36,961 nucleotides of DNA from an uncultured Bacteroidales bacterium (GTDB lineage: Bacteria; Bacteroidota; Bacteroidia; Bacteroidales; F082), in the NCBI GenBank assembly GCA_946405575.1, contig CAMJHP010000027.1, positions 1-36,961 on the forward strand, given 5' to 3'. The translations under genes and the position numbers were made by a program. Shown here one piece after another: positions 6,478 to 14,917 of the stretch (position 1 is its first letter; each line of letters starts with the position of its first letter). The notes beneath the pieces were generated by a model. That model did no database searches and had not been told where the DNA came from. It was given only the letters and a program-made list of their open reading frames with translations.

Positions 6478-8238
6478 CTATCCTCCAATCTCATCCAACT
6501 CCAGCCACCGCAGCTCTTTTTCATCAAGTAGGTCCTTGATTTCCTGCAAGCGGTTGCCCATCTCGTGTAGTTTCTGGTAATCGGTTTCGCTGTTCAAGGC
6601 TTCGGTGAGATTGGCTTTCTCTTGCTCAAGGGCTTCCATCTCTTGCGCAAGTGTTTCATATTCACGCTGTTCCTTGAAAGAACGCTTCACCTTTTCGCGC
6701 TGCTTCACGGGTTTGGGCTCTTCTTTCTTTTGCGCCGATTTCTCCTTGCGCTCCTCGCGTAGTTTGGCATCCAGATAGTCCTTGTACTGGCTGTAGTTGC
6801 CCATGAAGCCTTTCACCATGCCATCGCCTTGGAAGACAAAGAGTTGGTCGACGACTTGGTCCATGAAAAAACGGTCGTGCGAAACCACCAACAAGCAACC
6901 CTTATAGCTTTGCAGAAAGTCCTCTAACTTCTGCAACGTTAACAAATCCAGGTCGTTGGTGGGCTCGTCAAGAATGAGGAAGTTGGGATTCTGCACCAAG
7001 ATGGTCAATAGATACAAACGTCTTTTCTCACCGCCGCTGAGCAAAGCCACAGGTTGCCGGTGCATCTTGTAGGGGAACATAAAATGCGCCAACAGCTGGT
7101 CAGCCGTATAGACTTTGTCCTTGCCGTAATTGACCACCTCGGCAATGTCGCGCACGGTGCTAATCACGGTCTTGCTTTCATCGAATTGTATGCCTTCCTG
7201 ACGATAGTAGCCATAGGTGACAGTCTCGCCCGTCTTTACCCTGCCTCGGTCAGGTTGCATTGCGCCAGTGATGAGGTTGAGGAAGGTGGACTTCCCCACC
7301 CCGTTCTTGCCAATCAGGCCGATGCGCTCGCCACGCTTGAAGACATAGTCGAAGTCCTTAAGCACCGTCAAGTCACCGAACGACTTCGACACATTGCTGA
7401 GCTCCAGTATCTTGCCACCCAAACGCTGCATCTGCAAGCCAAACTCAAGGCGTTCATCCTGTTCCTGGTATTTCGAGCGTTCCTTCAAGTCATAGAACGC
7501 ATCTATGCGACTCTTCGACTTGCCTGTACGGGCCTGTGGCGTGCTTCGCATCCATTCCAGCTCATATTTCAGCAGCTGGCTGTTGCGCTCTGCTGTGGCA
7601 CGTTTCACCTCTTCACGCTCGCGGCTCTTCCGCACATAATAGTCGAAGTTGCCGTTATGAGTGTACATCACACCTTGATAGAGTTCGAAGATTTTGTTGC
7701 AGACCCTATCAAGGAAATAACGGTCGTGGGTGACCATCAGCAGCGTCATACTCGATTGGGTTAAAAACTTCTCTAACCACTCCACCATTTCAACATCCAA
7801 ATGGTTGGTAGGTTCGTCAAGAATCAGGAAGTCTGGCTCATGAAGCAATACTAAAGCCAAGGCCAGACGTTTTACCTGTCCGCCCGAGAGTTCGTCAACC
7901 GACTGCTCCAAGTTGGTGATGGCAAAACGGGTCAGGTATTGTCGCGCCTTGAGATGTTGCTCATCATTGAGGTCGACCAACAAGTCGGATATGCGCGTTC
8001 CCGCAGCATACACAGGTAACTGCTCCAAATAGCCGATTTTGATGTCGTTGGCATAGGTGACGGTTCCCGTGTCGGGCGACTCCTTCCCCACCAAAATCTT
8101 CAGCATCGTCGACTTGCCCGAGCCATTGGTGGCAATCAGGGCCGTCTTGTCGCCTTTCTCGATGCCAAAGGTGACATCCTCGAACAGCGTCTTGATGCCA
8201 TACGACTTGGATATCGCGTTGACCGACAGATAGTTCAT
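6478..8238 (-). CDS. ABC-F family ATPase (Uup-like)
   Basis: A soluble 586-residue protein with two ABC ATPase domains and no membrane segment, the layout of ABC-F proteins that act on ribosomes or nucleic-acid processes rather than transport. The first domain has NGSGKST (residues about 38-44), LSGGQVKRL and LILDEPTNHLD; the second has GKNGVGKST, LSGGEKRRL and LILDEPTNDLD. A charged linker lies between them. The last ~90 residues are rich in K and E and predict a coiled coil, as in Uup. The ATG overlaps the stop of the upstream VOC gene by 4 bases (ATGA, 8235-8238), so the two are probably translated together. The exact ABC-F subgroup is inferred from the C-terminal coiled coil. Confidence 0.92.
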   Translation of the reverse strand: MNYLSVNAISKSYGIKTLFEDVTFGIEKGDKTALIATNGSGKSTMLKILVGKESPDTGTVTYANDIKIGYLEQLPVYAAGTRISDLLVDLNDEQHLKARQYLTRFAITNLEQSVDELSGGQVKRLALALVLLHEPDFLILDEPTNHLDVEMVEWLEKFLTQSSMTLLMVTHDRYFLDRVCNKIFELYQGVMYTHNGNFDYYVRKSREREEVKRATAERNSQLLKYELEWMRSTPQARTGKSKSRIDAFYDLKERSKYQEQDERLEFGLQMQRLGGKILELSNVSKSFGDLTVLKDFDYVFKRGERIGLIGKNGVGKSTFLNLITGAMQPDRGRVKTGETVTYGYYRQEGIQFDESKTVISTVRDIAEVVNYGKDKVYTADQLLAHFMFPYKMHRQPVALLSGGEKRRLYLLTILVQNPNFLILDEPTNDLDLLTLQKLEDFLQSYKGCLLVVSHDRFFMDQVVDQLFVFQGDGMVKGFMGNYSQYKDYLDAKLREERKEKSAQKKEEPKPVKQREKVKRSFKEQREYETLAQEMEALEQEKANLTEALNSETDYQKLHEMGNRLQEIKDLLDEKELRWLELDEIGG

Positions 8239-8699
8239 TTCGCGAAACGCTTGACGTACTCGATAGGATACTGCGACTTCTCCGAGACCTGTTCCACCGT
8301 CATGCCCGATTCGAACAAACGCTTGATGACGGCATCCATGGGCTCACCGACCTCGATGATATGGAAGTCAGGGTCATAGAAGCGGACAACACGTTGTCCC
8401 CAAGGCGTTTCCTCGACGCCGTGGACATACAAAATTTCAGAAAAGCCTCTCAAATAATCGATGAAATCATCGAAGTCTTCCTCTTCGAAGTAAAGTTCGG
8501 CGTCATTGCCATTCCTGCGCACTTTTGCGTTATGGATCATTGACTTCCATTTCTTCATCTCCTGCAACGCGAAGCCGCCTTCAAATTGGACATTCTCACC
8601 AAAGTTGAAAGCAACGCGGTCACCAATCACCTCTTCATAGAAAGTGATGGCTTTCTCCATATCGGTAACCACCAATAGCGGACATTTGAATTTCAGCAT
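8235..8699 (-). CDS. VOC (glyoxalase/bleomycin-resistance-like) protein
   Basis: 154 residues from the ATG at 8699. A longer frame continues upstream, but it runs through the promoter and terminator and is not used. The sequence starts MLKFKCPLLVVTDMEKAITF and has the repeated beta-alpha-beta pattern of VOC proteins, with FYEEVIGDRV and later RFYDPDFHIIEVGEPM, where DP-DxHxIEVGE is the typical C-terminal metal-binding strand. A tail with TVEQVSEKSQYP follows. Substrate unknown; enzymes of this fold isomerise or sequester small molecules. It has its own -7 box at 8720-8727 and overlaps the ABC-F gene by 4 bases. Confidence 0.85.
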   Translation of the reverse strand: MLKFKCPLLVVTDMEKAITFYEEVIGDRVAFNFGENVQFEGGFALQEMKKWKSMIHNAKVRRNGNDAELYFEEEDFDDFIDYLRGFSEILYVHGVEETPWGQRVVRFYDPDFHIIEVGEPMDAVIKRLFESGMTVEQVSEKSQYPIEYVKRFAK

Positions 8700-8719
8700 A
8701 GCTCTTAGTTTTGATACTG

Positions 8720-8727
8720 CAAAGATA
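8720..8727 (-). promoter_or_regulatory. -7 element for the VOC/ABC-F pair
   Basis: The minus strand reads TATCTTTG, an exact TAnnTTTG match about 20 bases before the ATG at 8699. It directly abuts the T-tract of the upstream terminator, so the two signals are packed end to end. No good -33 TTTG box is visible. Confidence 0.55.
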
Positions 8728-8760
8728 AAAAAAGCCTCGCATCCGCTGACACGAGGCTTC
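8727..8760 (-). terminator. Intrinsic terminator of the galactose mutarotase gene
   Basis: On the minus strand a perfect stem (AAGCCTCG at 8732-8739 pairing with CGAGGCTT at 8752-8759) with a 12-nt loop is followed by seven T residues (8727-8733 on the plus strand read as A). It lies 19 bases after the mutarotase stop. Confidence 0.88.
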
Positions 8761-8778
8761 AACTTTTTCGGAAAAACC

Positions 8779-9921
8779 TTATTTCTTGTCTTTGGGCAGC
8801 ACCGCAAACTTGTAGATGCAGAGCTGATGATATTCCTCGCCAGGTCGCAGAACCGGCACAGGAGTCAAGGTCTCATGGTTGACTGCATCCGGGAAATACT
8901 GTGTTTCAAGTGCCAGACCTTCACGGAAATTCAAGGGCTTGCCACTCTTGCCGATGCCCTTACCGTTGAAGAAATTGCCGCTATAGAATTGCAATCCCAC
9001 TTGGTCGCTCCACACCTGCATCTCACGACCGCTCTGGGGCTCAGTCAGCGTAGCATTCCAAGTGTAGGCCTTGATGTCGGTCTTGTCAATAATCCAGTTG
9101 TGGTCGTAGCCCTTGGCATTTCTCAGTTGCTCATCATCGGCAGCGATGTTGTCGCCAATGCAGTGTTTCTCGCGGAAGTCAAAAGGAGTCTCTTTCACGC
9201 CCGAGAACTTGCCATTGGGAATCAGACGCTCATCGATGGTGGTCATATAGCGCGAATTGATTTGAAGCTCGTGGTCAAGGATGGTGCCATTGCCCTCACC
9301 CTTCAGGTTGAAGAAAGAGTGATGCGAGAAGTTGCACAAGGTGGGTTTGTCGGTTGTCGCGGCATAACGGATCTGGAACTGATTGTCGCGCGTCAAAGTG
9401 TAGCTCATTGTCACATCAAGATTACCCGGGAAGCCGTCTTCGCCGTCAGCAAACACGGTGTGCATTGTAATGACGCTGTCGTTGACCGAAATCACGTCCC
9501 AAACGTGCTTGTCGGCACCGATGAGACCGCCATGCAAAGTGTTCTCGCCATCGTTCTTAGGCAGCTGATAGGAAATGCTATCCAAAGTGAAGGATGCATT
9601 GGAAATGCGATTAGCGCAACGGCCCACCACTGCACCAAGATAGCGTTCTCCACTGTTGTTCAAATACTTGTCGATATGGTCATATCCGAGAACGATGTCT
9701 TCAAAGCTGCCACGATTGTCAGGCATCCATAGGGCTACCACACGACCGCCATAATTGGTCACCTGCATTGTCAAAAAACCATTGTGTAAAGTATAAAGCG
9801 ACACGTTCTTGCCTTCCACTACCGTATTGAAATTTTCAGAAGGAATCAACTTGACTTCTTTCTTGTTGCTGCAACTGGCTAATAACAAGGCAATTGCAAA
9901 AATCAATAATTCTTTTTTCAT
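8779..9921 (-). CDS. galM: Aldose 1-epimerase (galactose mutarotase), lipoprotein
   Basis: 380 residues from the ATG at 9921 (a TTG at 9936 is also in frame but less likely). The N-terminus MKKELLIFAIALLLASCSNKK is a lipoprotein signal with lipobox LASC, so the enzyme should sit in the envelope. It interconverts alpha and beta anomers of galactose or glucose. Family landmarks: NYGGRVVALWMPD, LGAVVGRCANRIS, the histidine of GENTLHGG, the second histidine in NFSHHSFFNLKG, and near the C-terminus LETQYFPDAVNH with the expected catalytic Glu. A consensus promoter lies at 9956-9987 and a strong terminator follows, so it is a single-gene unit. Several Bacteroidota GalM proteins are likewise exported for polysaccharide use; a direct partner is not seen here. 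Confidence 0.93.
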   Translation of the reverse strand: MKKELLIFAIALLLASCSNKKEVKLIPSENFNTVVEGKNVSLYTLHNGFLTMQVTNYGGRVVALWMPDNRGSFEDIVLGYDHIDKYLNNSGERYLGAVVGRCANRISNASFTLDSISYQLPKNDGENTLHGGLIGADKHVWDVISVNDSVITMHTVFADGEDGFPGNLDVTMSYTLTRDNQFQIRYAATTDKPTLCNFSHHSFFNLKGEGNGTILDHELQINSRYMTTIDERLIPNGKFSGVKETPFDFREKHCIGDNIAADDEQLRNAKGYDHNWIIDKTDIKAYTWNATLTEPQSGREMQVWSDQVGLQFYSGNFFNGKGIGKSGKPLNFREGLALETQYFPDAVNHETLTPVPVLRPGEEYHQLCIYKFAVLPKDKK

Positions 9922-9955
9922 CTTTTTCGACTTCAATCTTCAAAAATTTGAGCGG

Positions 9956-9987
9956 CAAAAGTACAAAAACTCTTCAATCCGTGCAAA
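9956..9987 (-). promoter_or_regulatory. Bacteroidota-type promoter of galM
   Basis: The minus strand reads TTTG (9984-9987), exactly 20 bases, then TACTTTTG (9956-9963): both boxes and the spacing match the TTTG-N19-21-TAnnTTTG consensus. It lies about 35 bases before the galM ATG. Confidence 0.8.
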
Positions 9988-10017
9988 CACATTTTTTACT
10001 TCGATCTGCTCAGCAAC

Positions 10018-11469
10018 CTATTGTGTTCTAACTACGCCTTGATAATCAACCTCTTTATGTTTGCGTAGAAACTCTATCAGCATCTCTTCCGAAGTCATGA
10101 ACTTGCTTTGACCATCATCCTCACTCTCGATGTTGACCGTCGAAGCCATATAACTGTTCATCGCCACTTTATACAGTTTCTTCGTGGAGAACTCATCTCC
10201 TTTCGTGTTGACCCACACTGTCTTACCATCATCACTCACGGAATAGGTCATACCCGAAACGTATGAAGGATAACCGCCATTCTTGCGATAGGTATTCAGA
10301 ATGAACTTCTTCACCTGCGCGCCTGTCATTTGATACACCACCACGTCGTTGTTAAATGGGTCCATACTGTAGACATCCTTCACTGTGATGGGTCCTTTTT
10401 TCAAGTAATTGACACGCACACCACCCGTATTCTGAAAGGCGAAATCGGCATCACTGACCTCACGGATGGCATCCGTAATCAAGGAGCCCAACTCCTCGGG
10501 GGTCTCAAACTTCGTTTTCGCTATGGCAATAGGCTCATTCAAGGCTGGTGCATCGTTGAACTTGTTCACCAACTGCTTAATTTCAGGCTTTTCCTTACGC
10601 ACACTGTTGACATCCAATACTATAGCTTCCTTACTAACCACCTTATGGTTTTTCACTCTCAACTTCACGAGAGTCGCATATTTCAAATGCGAACCCGATT
10701 GGGTAATCAGCACACCATTGGTCTCAGTAGGATGCTCTATCAATGTATGAGTGTGTCCACCGATGATGGCATCGAGCCAAGGATTAGCTTGGGCCAGCTC
10801 CATATCGTCCTCAAAGCCGCAATGCGAGAGCAGAATCACCACATCGTTCTCGTTTCTCAGATATTTGTAATCGGGCAACACCGCTTCAGGGCGTTTGAAG
10901 CTCACCTCCTTCAGCTTGTCGGGATGCGCCCCAGGAATGCCGTCGTGACGAACTTCAATCAAACCGACCACAGCCATCTTCACGCCTTGATGTTCGAAGG
11001 CCACAAATGGCTTTATGTCGAGATTGACTGTCTTGGGGATGAACACATTGGCACATAAGAAAGGAAACTTGGCCCGATCGATGTCGTTCCGAAAGTTGAC
11101 GATATCACCGTCCCATTCGTGGTTGCCCACCGTGCAAAGGTCGAAGCCTGTTTGGTTCATCAACTCAATCATAGGGTAATTGACGGGGACGTATTGGTCG
11201 TTGACAGGATTGCCCGTGCGGTTGTCGCCTGCCGAAAAAAGCAACAGGTCGGGATAAACGCTCCGCAGGCTGTCCACCATCGTGGCAAACTTGGGGAACT
11301 GGTCGATGCTGGCATGCATATCGTTGACCGAGAGGATGGCCAACTCGGTTTCATCGGCAGCGACCGAAGTTTGTTCCAGCTTGCTTTCACTTTGGGACTG
11401 ATTGCGAAGGACCAAATACAAGACTACTGCCACTAGGGCAAGCACCAATAACAACTTCTTTTTGTCCAT
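10018..11469 (-). CDS. 5'-nucleotidase/UDP-sugar hydrolase-type metallophosphoesterase
   Basis: A 483-residue protein. The first ~22 residues (KKLLLVLALVAVVLYLVL) are a signal anchor, so it probably acts outside the cytoplasmic membrane. A calcineurin-type metallophosphoesterase domain follows: SVNDMHAS (D and H ligands), SAGDNRTG, VGNHEWDGD and IGGHTHTLIEH. The C-terminal half has the 5'-nucleotidase domain with NTGGVRVNYLKKGPIT and DPFNNDVVV. Such enzymes release phosphate from nucleotides or UDP-sugars in nucleotide salvage; the actual substrate is not clear. It is transcribed away from the hybrid kinase gene, and the two starts are 57 bases apart. A near-consensus TA-N3-TTTG just upstream of the ATG suggests a very short leader. 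Confidence 0.9.
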   Translation of the reverse strand: MDKKKLLLVLALVAVVLYLVLRNQSQSESKLEQTSVAADETELAILSVNDMHASIDQFPKFATMVDSLRSVYPDLLLFSAGDNRTGNPVNDQYVPVNYPMIELMNQTGFDLCTVGNHEWDGDIVNFRNDIDRAKFPFLCANVFIPKTVNLDIKPFVAFEHQGVKMAVVGLIEVRHDGIPGAHPDKLKEVSFKRPEAVLPDYKYLRNENDVVILLSHCGFEDDMELAQANPWLDAIIGGHTHTLIEHPTETNGVLITQSGSHLKYATLVKLRVKNHKVVSKEAIVLDVNSVRKEKPEIKQLVNKFNDAPALNEPIAIAKTKFETPEELGSLITDAIREVSDADFAFQNTGGVRVNYLKKGPITVKDVYSMDPFNNDVVVYQMTGAQVKKFILNTYRKNGGYPSYVSGMTYSVSDDGKTVWVNTKGDEFSTKKLYKVAMNSYMASTVNIESEDDGQSKFMTSEEMLIEFLRKHKEVDYQGVVRTQ

Positions 11470-11485
11470 AGGTCAAAGGTTAGAT

Positions 11486-11519
11486 TTTGCGGCAAATTTA
11501 GGAAAAAGTTCTATCTTTG
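11486..11519 (+). promoter_or_regulatory. Promoter of the hybrid histidine kinase gene
   Basis: TTTG at 11486-11489 and TATCTTTG at 11512-11519 with 22 bases between them, close to the Bacteroidota consensus. The -7 box ends only 7 bases before the ATG at 11527, so the transcript would be leaderless or nearly so. Confidence 0.6.
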
Positions 11520-11526
11520 CGCCATC

Positions 11527-13983
11527 ATGTCGAAGAAAAACAAAACCGATTACCCGAGCGGGAGCCGGACGAGTTGGAAGGTGGTCATCACCTATCTGTT
11601 TGTCCTGGCCCTGTGTGCGGCTTTGTTTTACTATATCTCCAACCTGCGCAAAAGCATAGAGAACCAACGCTCCAACATCGACACCCAGCACAATGCACTC
11701 AATTGGGTCAACGAATTCACCAAAAACGTGCATGCCGCCCAAAACGCTGCCAACCTCTATGCCTTCACCGAGCAGCCCCAATACAAACGCGAATTCAACA
11801 CCTACCGAAATGCCATCAATGTCCAAACCGATTCACTTTTATTGTTTGAAATCAGCGAAGACAACAAATTGATGGTAAACAAGATAGAGAACCTGATCAA
11901 GAGCAAAGGAAGGATCAGCAACGAACTGTCAAAACAATTCCACGACTTCAATCCTTTGGCGGAATTTGACCGCACTATCGACGACTATAGGCCTCCAAAG
12001 CCGGAGGAAGAGATTGTGGTGACCACAGTTTCGAAAGACACCGTCATCCACGTGCCGAAAAAAGTGGAGAAAAAGGGATTCTGGCAACGCGTCGGCAAGG
12101 TGTTCAACCCAGATGAGGAACAAGGAGACAGCCTTGTCCGTGTCTCCATCGAACGCACAGACACACTACACATCCAACGGCAACAAACCGACACAGTTAA
12201 CATCTTGGCCGACCTACGCGTACTTTCCGACAAAGCCAAAAAGGAGTATTGGAAAAAAATCAAGGACTACGAGAAAAAGACTCAGGAACTGGTGAAAGCC
12301 GACAACCAACTCTCCGAGCAGATTTCCTCCTTATTGATTCGACTCAACCAAGAAATCCTGGATTCCACCATTACTGAAATCGAGAAAAGCGAAGAGATTA
12401 TCCACGAAAACACACGTACATCCCTACTCATCGGAGGAGCGACTCTACTCCTCATCATCATCTTCATCATTTTGATTATCAGCGACGTGAACAAAGGTTA
12501 TCGTGCCCGTCGCGCTGCAGAAGAGGCCAAGAAAAAGACCGAAGAAATCATGGAAAGCCGTCACAAGCTGCTGCTCTCGGTCTCACACGACATCAAGGCA
12601 CCGCTCAGCTCCATCATAGGCCACGTAGAGCTTATGGACAAAAACGGCAACGAAAAGGAAATCACCTCGATACAGCAATCTGCCGACCACATCCTCAACC
12701 TGTTGAACAACCTATTGGAGTTCTCAAGCCTTGAACAAGGCAAGCTGCAAATCAGCCACGACACCTTCAATCTTCGCCAACTCTGCGACGAGACAGCCGA
12801 AATGTTTGAGCCCATCGCACGCCATAAAAACCTTCAATTCAACTATGAGCCTTCCTTTGAAGACGACAGCATAATACTCTCCGACAGACTGAAAATCAAA
12901 CAGATACTCAGCAACCTACTTTCCAATGGAGTCAAATACACTTTGGAAGGCAGTGTCACTTTCAAAGCGCGGATGGGGCGCAATCTGGTCGTTTTCGACA
13001 TCATCGACACCGGTGTGGGCATCCCACAAGACAAGCTGGAGGAAGTGTTCAAGCCCTTCGTTCGCATCGAGACCTACAACCAATTTGCCGAAGGCAGTGG
13101 CTATGGCATGTCGGTGGTCAAAGGTCTCGTCGACTTGCTTGGTGGCGAGATCCAAATCGAATCCGAAGTGGGCAAAGGCTCGCATTTCGAAGTCAGAATA
13201 CCCGTCGGAGAGGTTGAAAAAGAACCTGACATAAAGAGCGAAACGGTTGACAATAACAAGAAGAGTCTCAACATCTTAATTATTGACGACGATAACACTT
13301 TACTCTCTGTTGTCGACACGATGCTGCACCGCTTAGGCCACCAAGCCATCCCTTGCCGTTCGATGAGCGACCTCGACAATGCCTTGCTGCAAATCCAAGA
13401 CTACGACTACATCCTCACCGACCGTGAGATGGGTGCCGTGACCGGCAACGACATTCTCTACCTCGTGAAAGAAGTTGATCCCGACAAACCCGTCATCCTG
13501 ATGACCGCAAGGATGGAATATACGACCGACATGGCCAAGTCAGAGGGCTTTTATGGATTCTTGCCGAAACCATTTAATTTAAAACAACTAGAAAGCTTTT
13601 TCGGAAGTGTCGCTTTAAGCGAAAACGAAGCTGAAACCGCTTATCCAGACTTCCCTGCCTTCAGTGAAATGATGGGCAACGACAAGGAGGCCATGACAGA
13701 CATCCTTAAGGTTTTTGTACAATCAACTACCGACGACCTGGTTTCAATGAACACCTTAATTGAACAATCCAATTTCTCCGAGATGCAAAGTCTTTGCCAC
13801 AAGATGCTACCCATGTTCAAGCAGTTGGAGCGCGACACCTCCTTCTTGGCGAAGATGAACGCCATGCGCGGCAAGAACGAGACGGAAGAAGATTATCCGA
13901 ACTGGAAAGAAGACGCCATGCAATTCATGGCCCAAACCGATGAACTGATGGATTTGCTGGCGGAGAAGTATGGGATTGGATGA
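11527..13983 (+). CDS. Hybrid sensor histidine kinase with receiver and Hpt domains
   Basis: An 818-residue phosphorelay protein. Two membrane segments (residues about 20-40, VVITYLFVLALCAALF, and about 298-320) enclose a ~255-residue periplasmic sensor region with no family I recognise, rich in predicted coiled coil near its end. HisKA holds SVSHDIKAPLSS with phospho-acceptor H354. The HATPase domain has SNLLSNGVKYT, DTGVGIP and GSGYGMSVV. After a short linker comes a receiver domain starting LNILIIDDDN, with acceptor D632 in LTDREMG and lysine in LPKPF. The C-terminal Hpt-like domain has H758 in LCHKMLPM. All phosphorelay residues seem present. No separate output regulator is adjacent, so phosphate probably moves from Hpt to a regulator encoded elsewhere. 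There is only one start candidate, because the next Met is far inside. Confidence 0.93.
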   Translation: MSKKNKTDYPSGSRTSWKVVITYLFVLALCAALFYYISNLRKSIENQRSNIDTQHNALNWVNEFTKNVHAAQNAANLYAFTEQPQYKREFNTYRNAINVQTDSLLLFEISEDNKLMVNKIENLIKSKGRISNELSKQFHDFNPLAEFDRTIDDYRPPKPEEEIVVTTVSKDTVIHVPKKVEKKGFWQRVGKVFNPDEEQGDSLVRVSIERTDTLHIQRQQTDTVNILADLRVLSDKAKKEYWKKIKDYEKKTQELVKADNQLSEQISSLLIRLNQEILDSTITEIEKSEEIIHENTRTSLLIGGATLLLIIIFIILIISDVNKGYRARRAAEEAKKKTEEIMESRHKLLLSVSHDIKAPLSSIIGHVELMDKNGNEKEITSIQQSADHILNLLNNLLEFSSLEQGKLQISHDTFNLRQLCDETAEMFEPIARHKNLQFNYEPSFEDDSIILSDRLKIKQILSNLLSNGVKYTLEGSVTFKARMGRNLVVFDIIDTGVGIPQDKLEEVFKPFVRIETYNQFAEGSGYGMSVVKGLVDLLGGEIQIESEVGKGSHFEVRIPVGEVEKEPDIKSETVDNNKKSLNILIIDDDNTLLSVVDTMLHRLGHQAIPCRSMSDLDNALLQIQDYDYILTDREMGAVTGNDILYLVKEVDPDKPVILMTARMEYTTDMAKSEGFYGFLPKPFNLKQLESFFGSVALSENEAETAYPDFPAFSEMMGNDKEAMTDILKVFVQSTTDDLVSMNTLIEQSNFSEMQSLCHKMLPMFKQLERDTSFLAKMNAMRGKNETEEDYPNWKEDAMQFMAQTDELMDLLAEKYGIG

Positions 13984-14038
13984 GGATGCACCGCTCTGCC
14001 GTTTATGTGGCCAGCAAAAGTAAATCATAAAACGACCA

Positions 14039-14054
14039 GCATAAGGCCTTATGC
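14039..14054. terminator. 16-nt perfect palindrome between convergent genes
   Basis: GCATAAGGCCTTATGC sits between the kinase gene (plus) and the convergent 136-residue gene (minus), overlapping the latter's TAA stop at 14049-14051. It could end transcription from either side, although no T-tract follows. Confidence 0.35.
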
Positions 14055-14459
14055 GTGATTGTTAATGCATTTCAACACTATTTCCGACCATTGTTGATAC
14101 AATTCGACTGCTTCCTCAATGTGTCTGTTACGGATCTCTTCTTCAAACTTGTCGTAATAATCTGCTTTGATGATAAGATGGTTGCCGAATCCCAAATAGA
14201 CAGCCTTCCAGCCTTCAGGTACTTGTTGGCCGACGATACCGATTTTACAGTCTTTCAGGACTGGCACAATTTCCGTAAGCTGGTCATAGCTTACACCATC
14301 GTAGCAATAGTTTGTGTGGTAAAACCACCCCTGCGCATCGATAATCTCAACTCCCCCCGGCTCCCCCATCGCACCGGGTTGCGCAAATGAAAAGGCGGCA
14401 ATGTCAATCGCACAATAACCCTTGTAATTGGATTCGGTGATTTCTATACAATCAGTCAT
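14049..14459 (-). CDS. Hypothetical protein, 136 residues
   Basis: I do not recognise the family. The protein is acidic and soluble with no signal peptide or membrane segment. It contains CAIDIAAFSFAQPGAMGEPGG, then IIDAQGWFYHTNYCYDGVSY, GWKAVYLGFGNHLIIK and a helical C-terminus with ELYQQWSEIVLKCI. It starts at the ATG at 14459, and a TAACTTTG -7 box lies about 60 bases upstream. Its size, acidity and single-gene layout next to toxin-antitoxin modules would also fit an immunity-type protein, but this is only a guess. Confidence 0.7.
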   Translation of the reverse strand: MTDCIEITESNYKGYCAIDIAAFSFAQPGAMGEPGGVEIIDAQGWFYHTNYCYDGVSYDQLTEIVPVLKDCKIGIVGQQVPEGWKAVYLGFGNHLIIKADYYDKFEEEIRNRHIEEAVELYQQWSEIVLKCINNHA

Positions 14460-14517
14460 GGCTTTTTTTCTTATGATGTTGATAATTAAATCTCGTATCG
14501 TTTGTCTTTCGACTTTG

Positions 14518-14525
14518 CAAAGTTA
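14518..14525 (-). promoter_or_regulatory. -7 element for the 136-residue gene
   Basis: The minus strand reads TAACTTTG, an exact TAnnTTTG match, 58 bases before the ATG at 14459. No clean -33 TTTG box is at 19-22 bases. Confidence 0.45.
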
Positions 14526-14590
14526 ATGACAAAACTATGTTTTTCGCAAGGGGTGATGATAACTTTTTTCCAACTCGTCGTTTTTATTTT

Positions 14591-14632
14591 CAGCAAATGA
14601 CTACCGACACCTACGACCGACCTGTTGAAGGT
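14591..14632 (+). pseudogene. Fragment duplicating the 3' part of the cyclophilin gene
   Basis: These 42 bases match 16640-16681 inside the cyclophilin gene with five differences, in the same orientation. In frame they read QQMTTDTYDRPVEG against QQVTTDTNDRPVED. The frame runs on to a TAA near 14677 but has no start and no cyclophilin sequence before it, so it is a dead remnant of a duplicated or displaced copy. Confidence 0.75.
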
Positions 14633-14703
14633 TACCTTGTTGTCAGTATGTCAAGCCGAAATGCCAAAGAGGAATAACCTGCCGTGGCCGAACTCAACAA
14701 AGC

Positions 14704-14748
14704 CCCTTATAAAGTGAGATTTCTTGAATTTTTATCACTTTAAAAGGG
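14704..14748. repeat. Hairpin next to direct repeat A
   Basis: CCCTTATAAAGTGA (14704-14717) pairs with TCACTTTAAAAGGG (14735-14748): 14 bp with one mismatch and a 17-nt loop. It lies downstream of the HEPN gene and could end the HEPN/MNT transcript, or mark an element edge. Confidence 0.5.
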
Positions 14749-14753
14749 ATTCA

Positions 14754-14836
14754 TTCTGAAACGCAGCCACATTTTCCTGAAAATACCGCATCAGCCAAAT
14801 TTGCCTTTGAAGGATTACAAATCCAAAAACCCAGTT
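14754..14836. repeat. Direct repeat A, on the HEPN side of the MNT/HEPN module
   Basis: About 80 bases starting TTCTGAAACGCAGCCAC and including a block of over 25 identical bases (CCGCATCAGCCAAATTTG through CCTTTGAAG). It matches repeat B at 15661-15743 at roughly 85% by eye, same orientation. Together the two copies bracket the toxin-antitoxin pair. Confidence 0.8.
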
Positions 14837-14917
14837 ACGGTCGGATTGCAAATCCAGCCGAACAAGGTGTTCTGTCTAATAATAAAGGATAAAAAACTGT
14901 TGTATTCAACAAGCAAC

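Noticed and set aside
7054..7764. 236-residue plus-strand frame opposite the ABC-F gene
   Set aside because: Antisense shadow of conserved ATPase motifs.
8644..9732. 362-residue plus-strand frame
   Set aside because: Antisense to the mutarotase and VOC genes and crosses their terminator and promoter; composition is that of a shadow frame.
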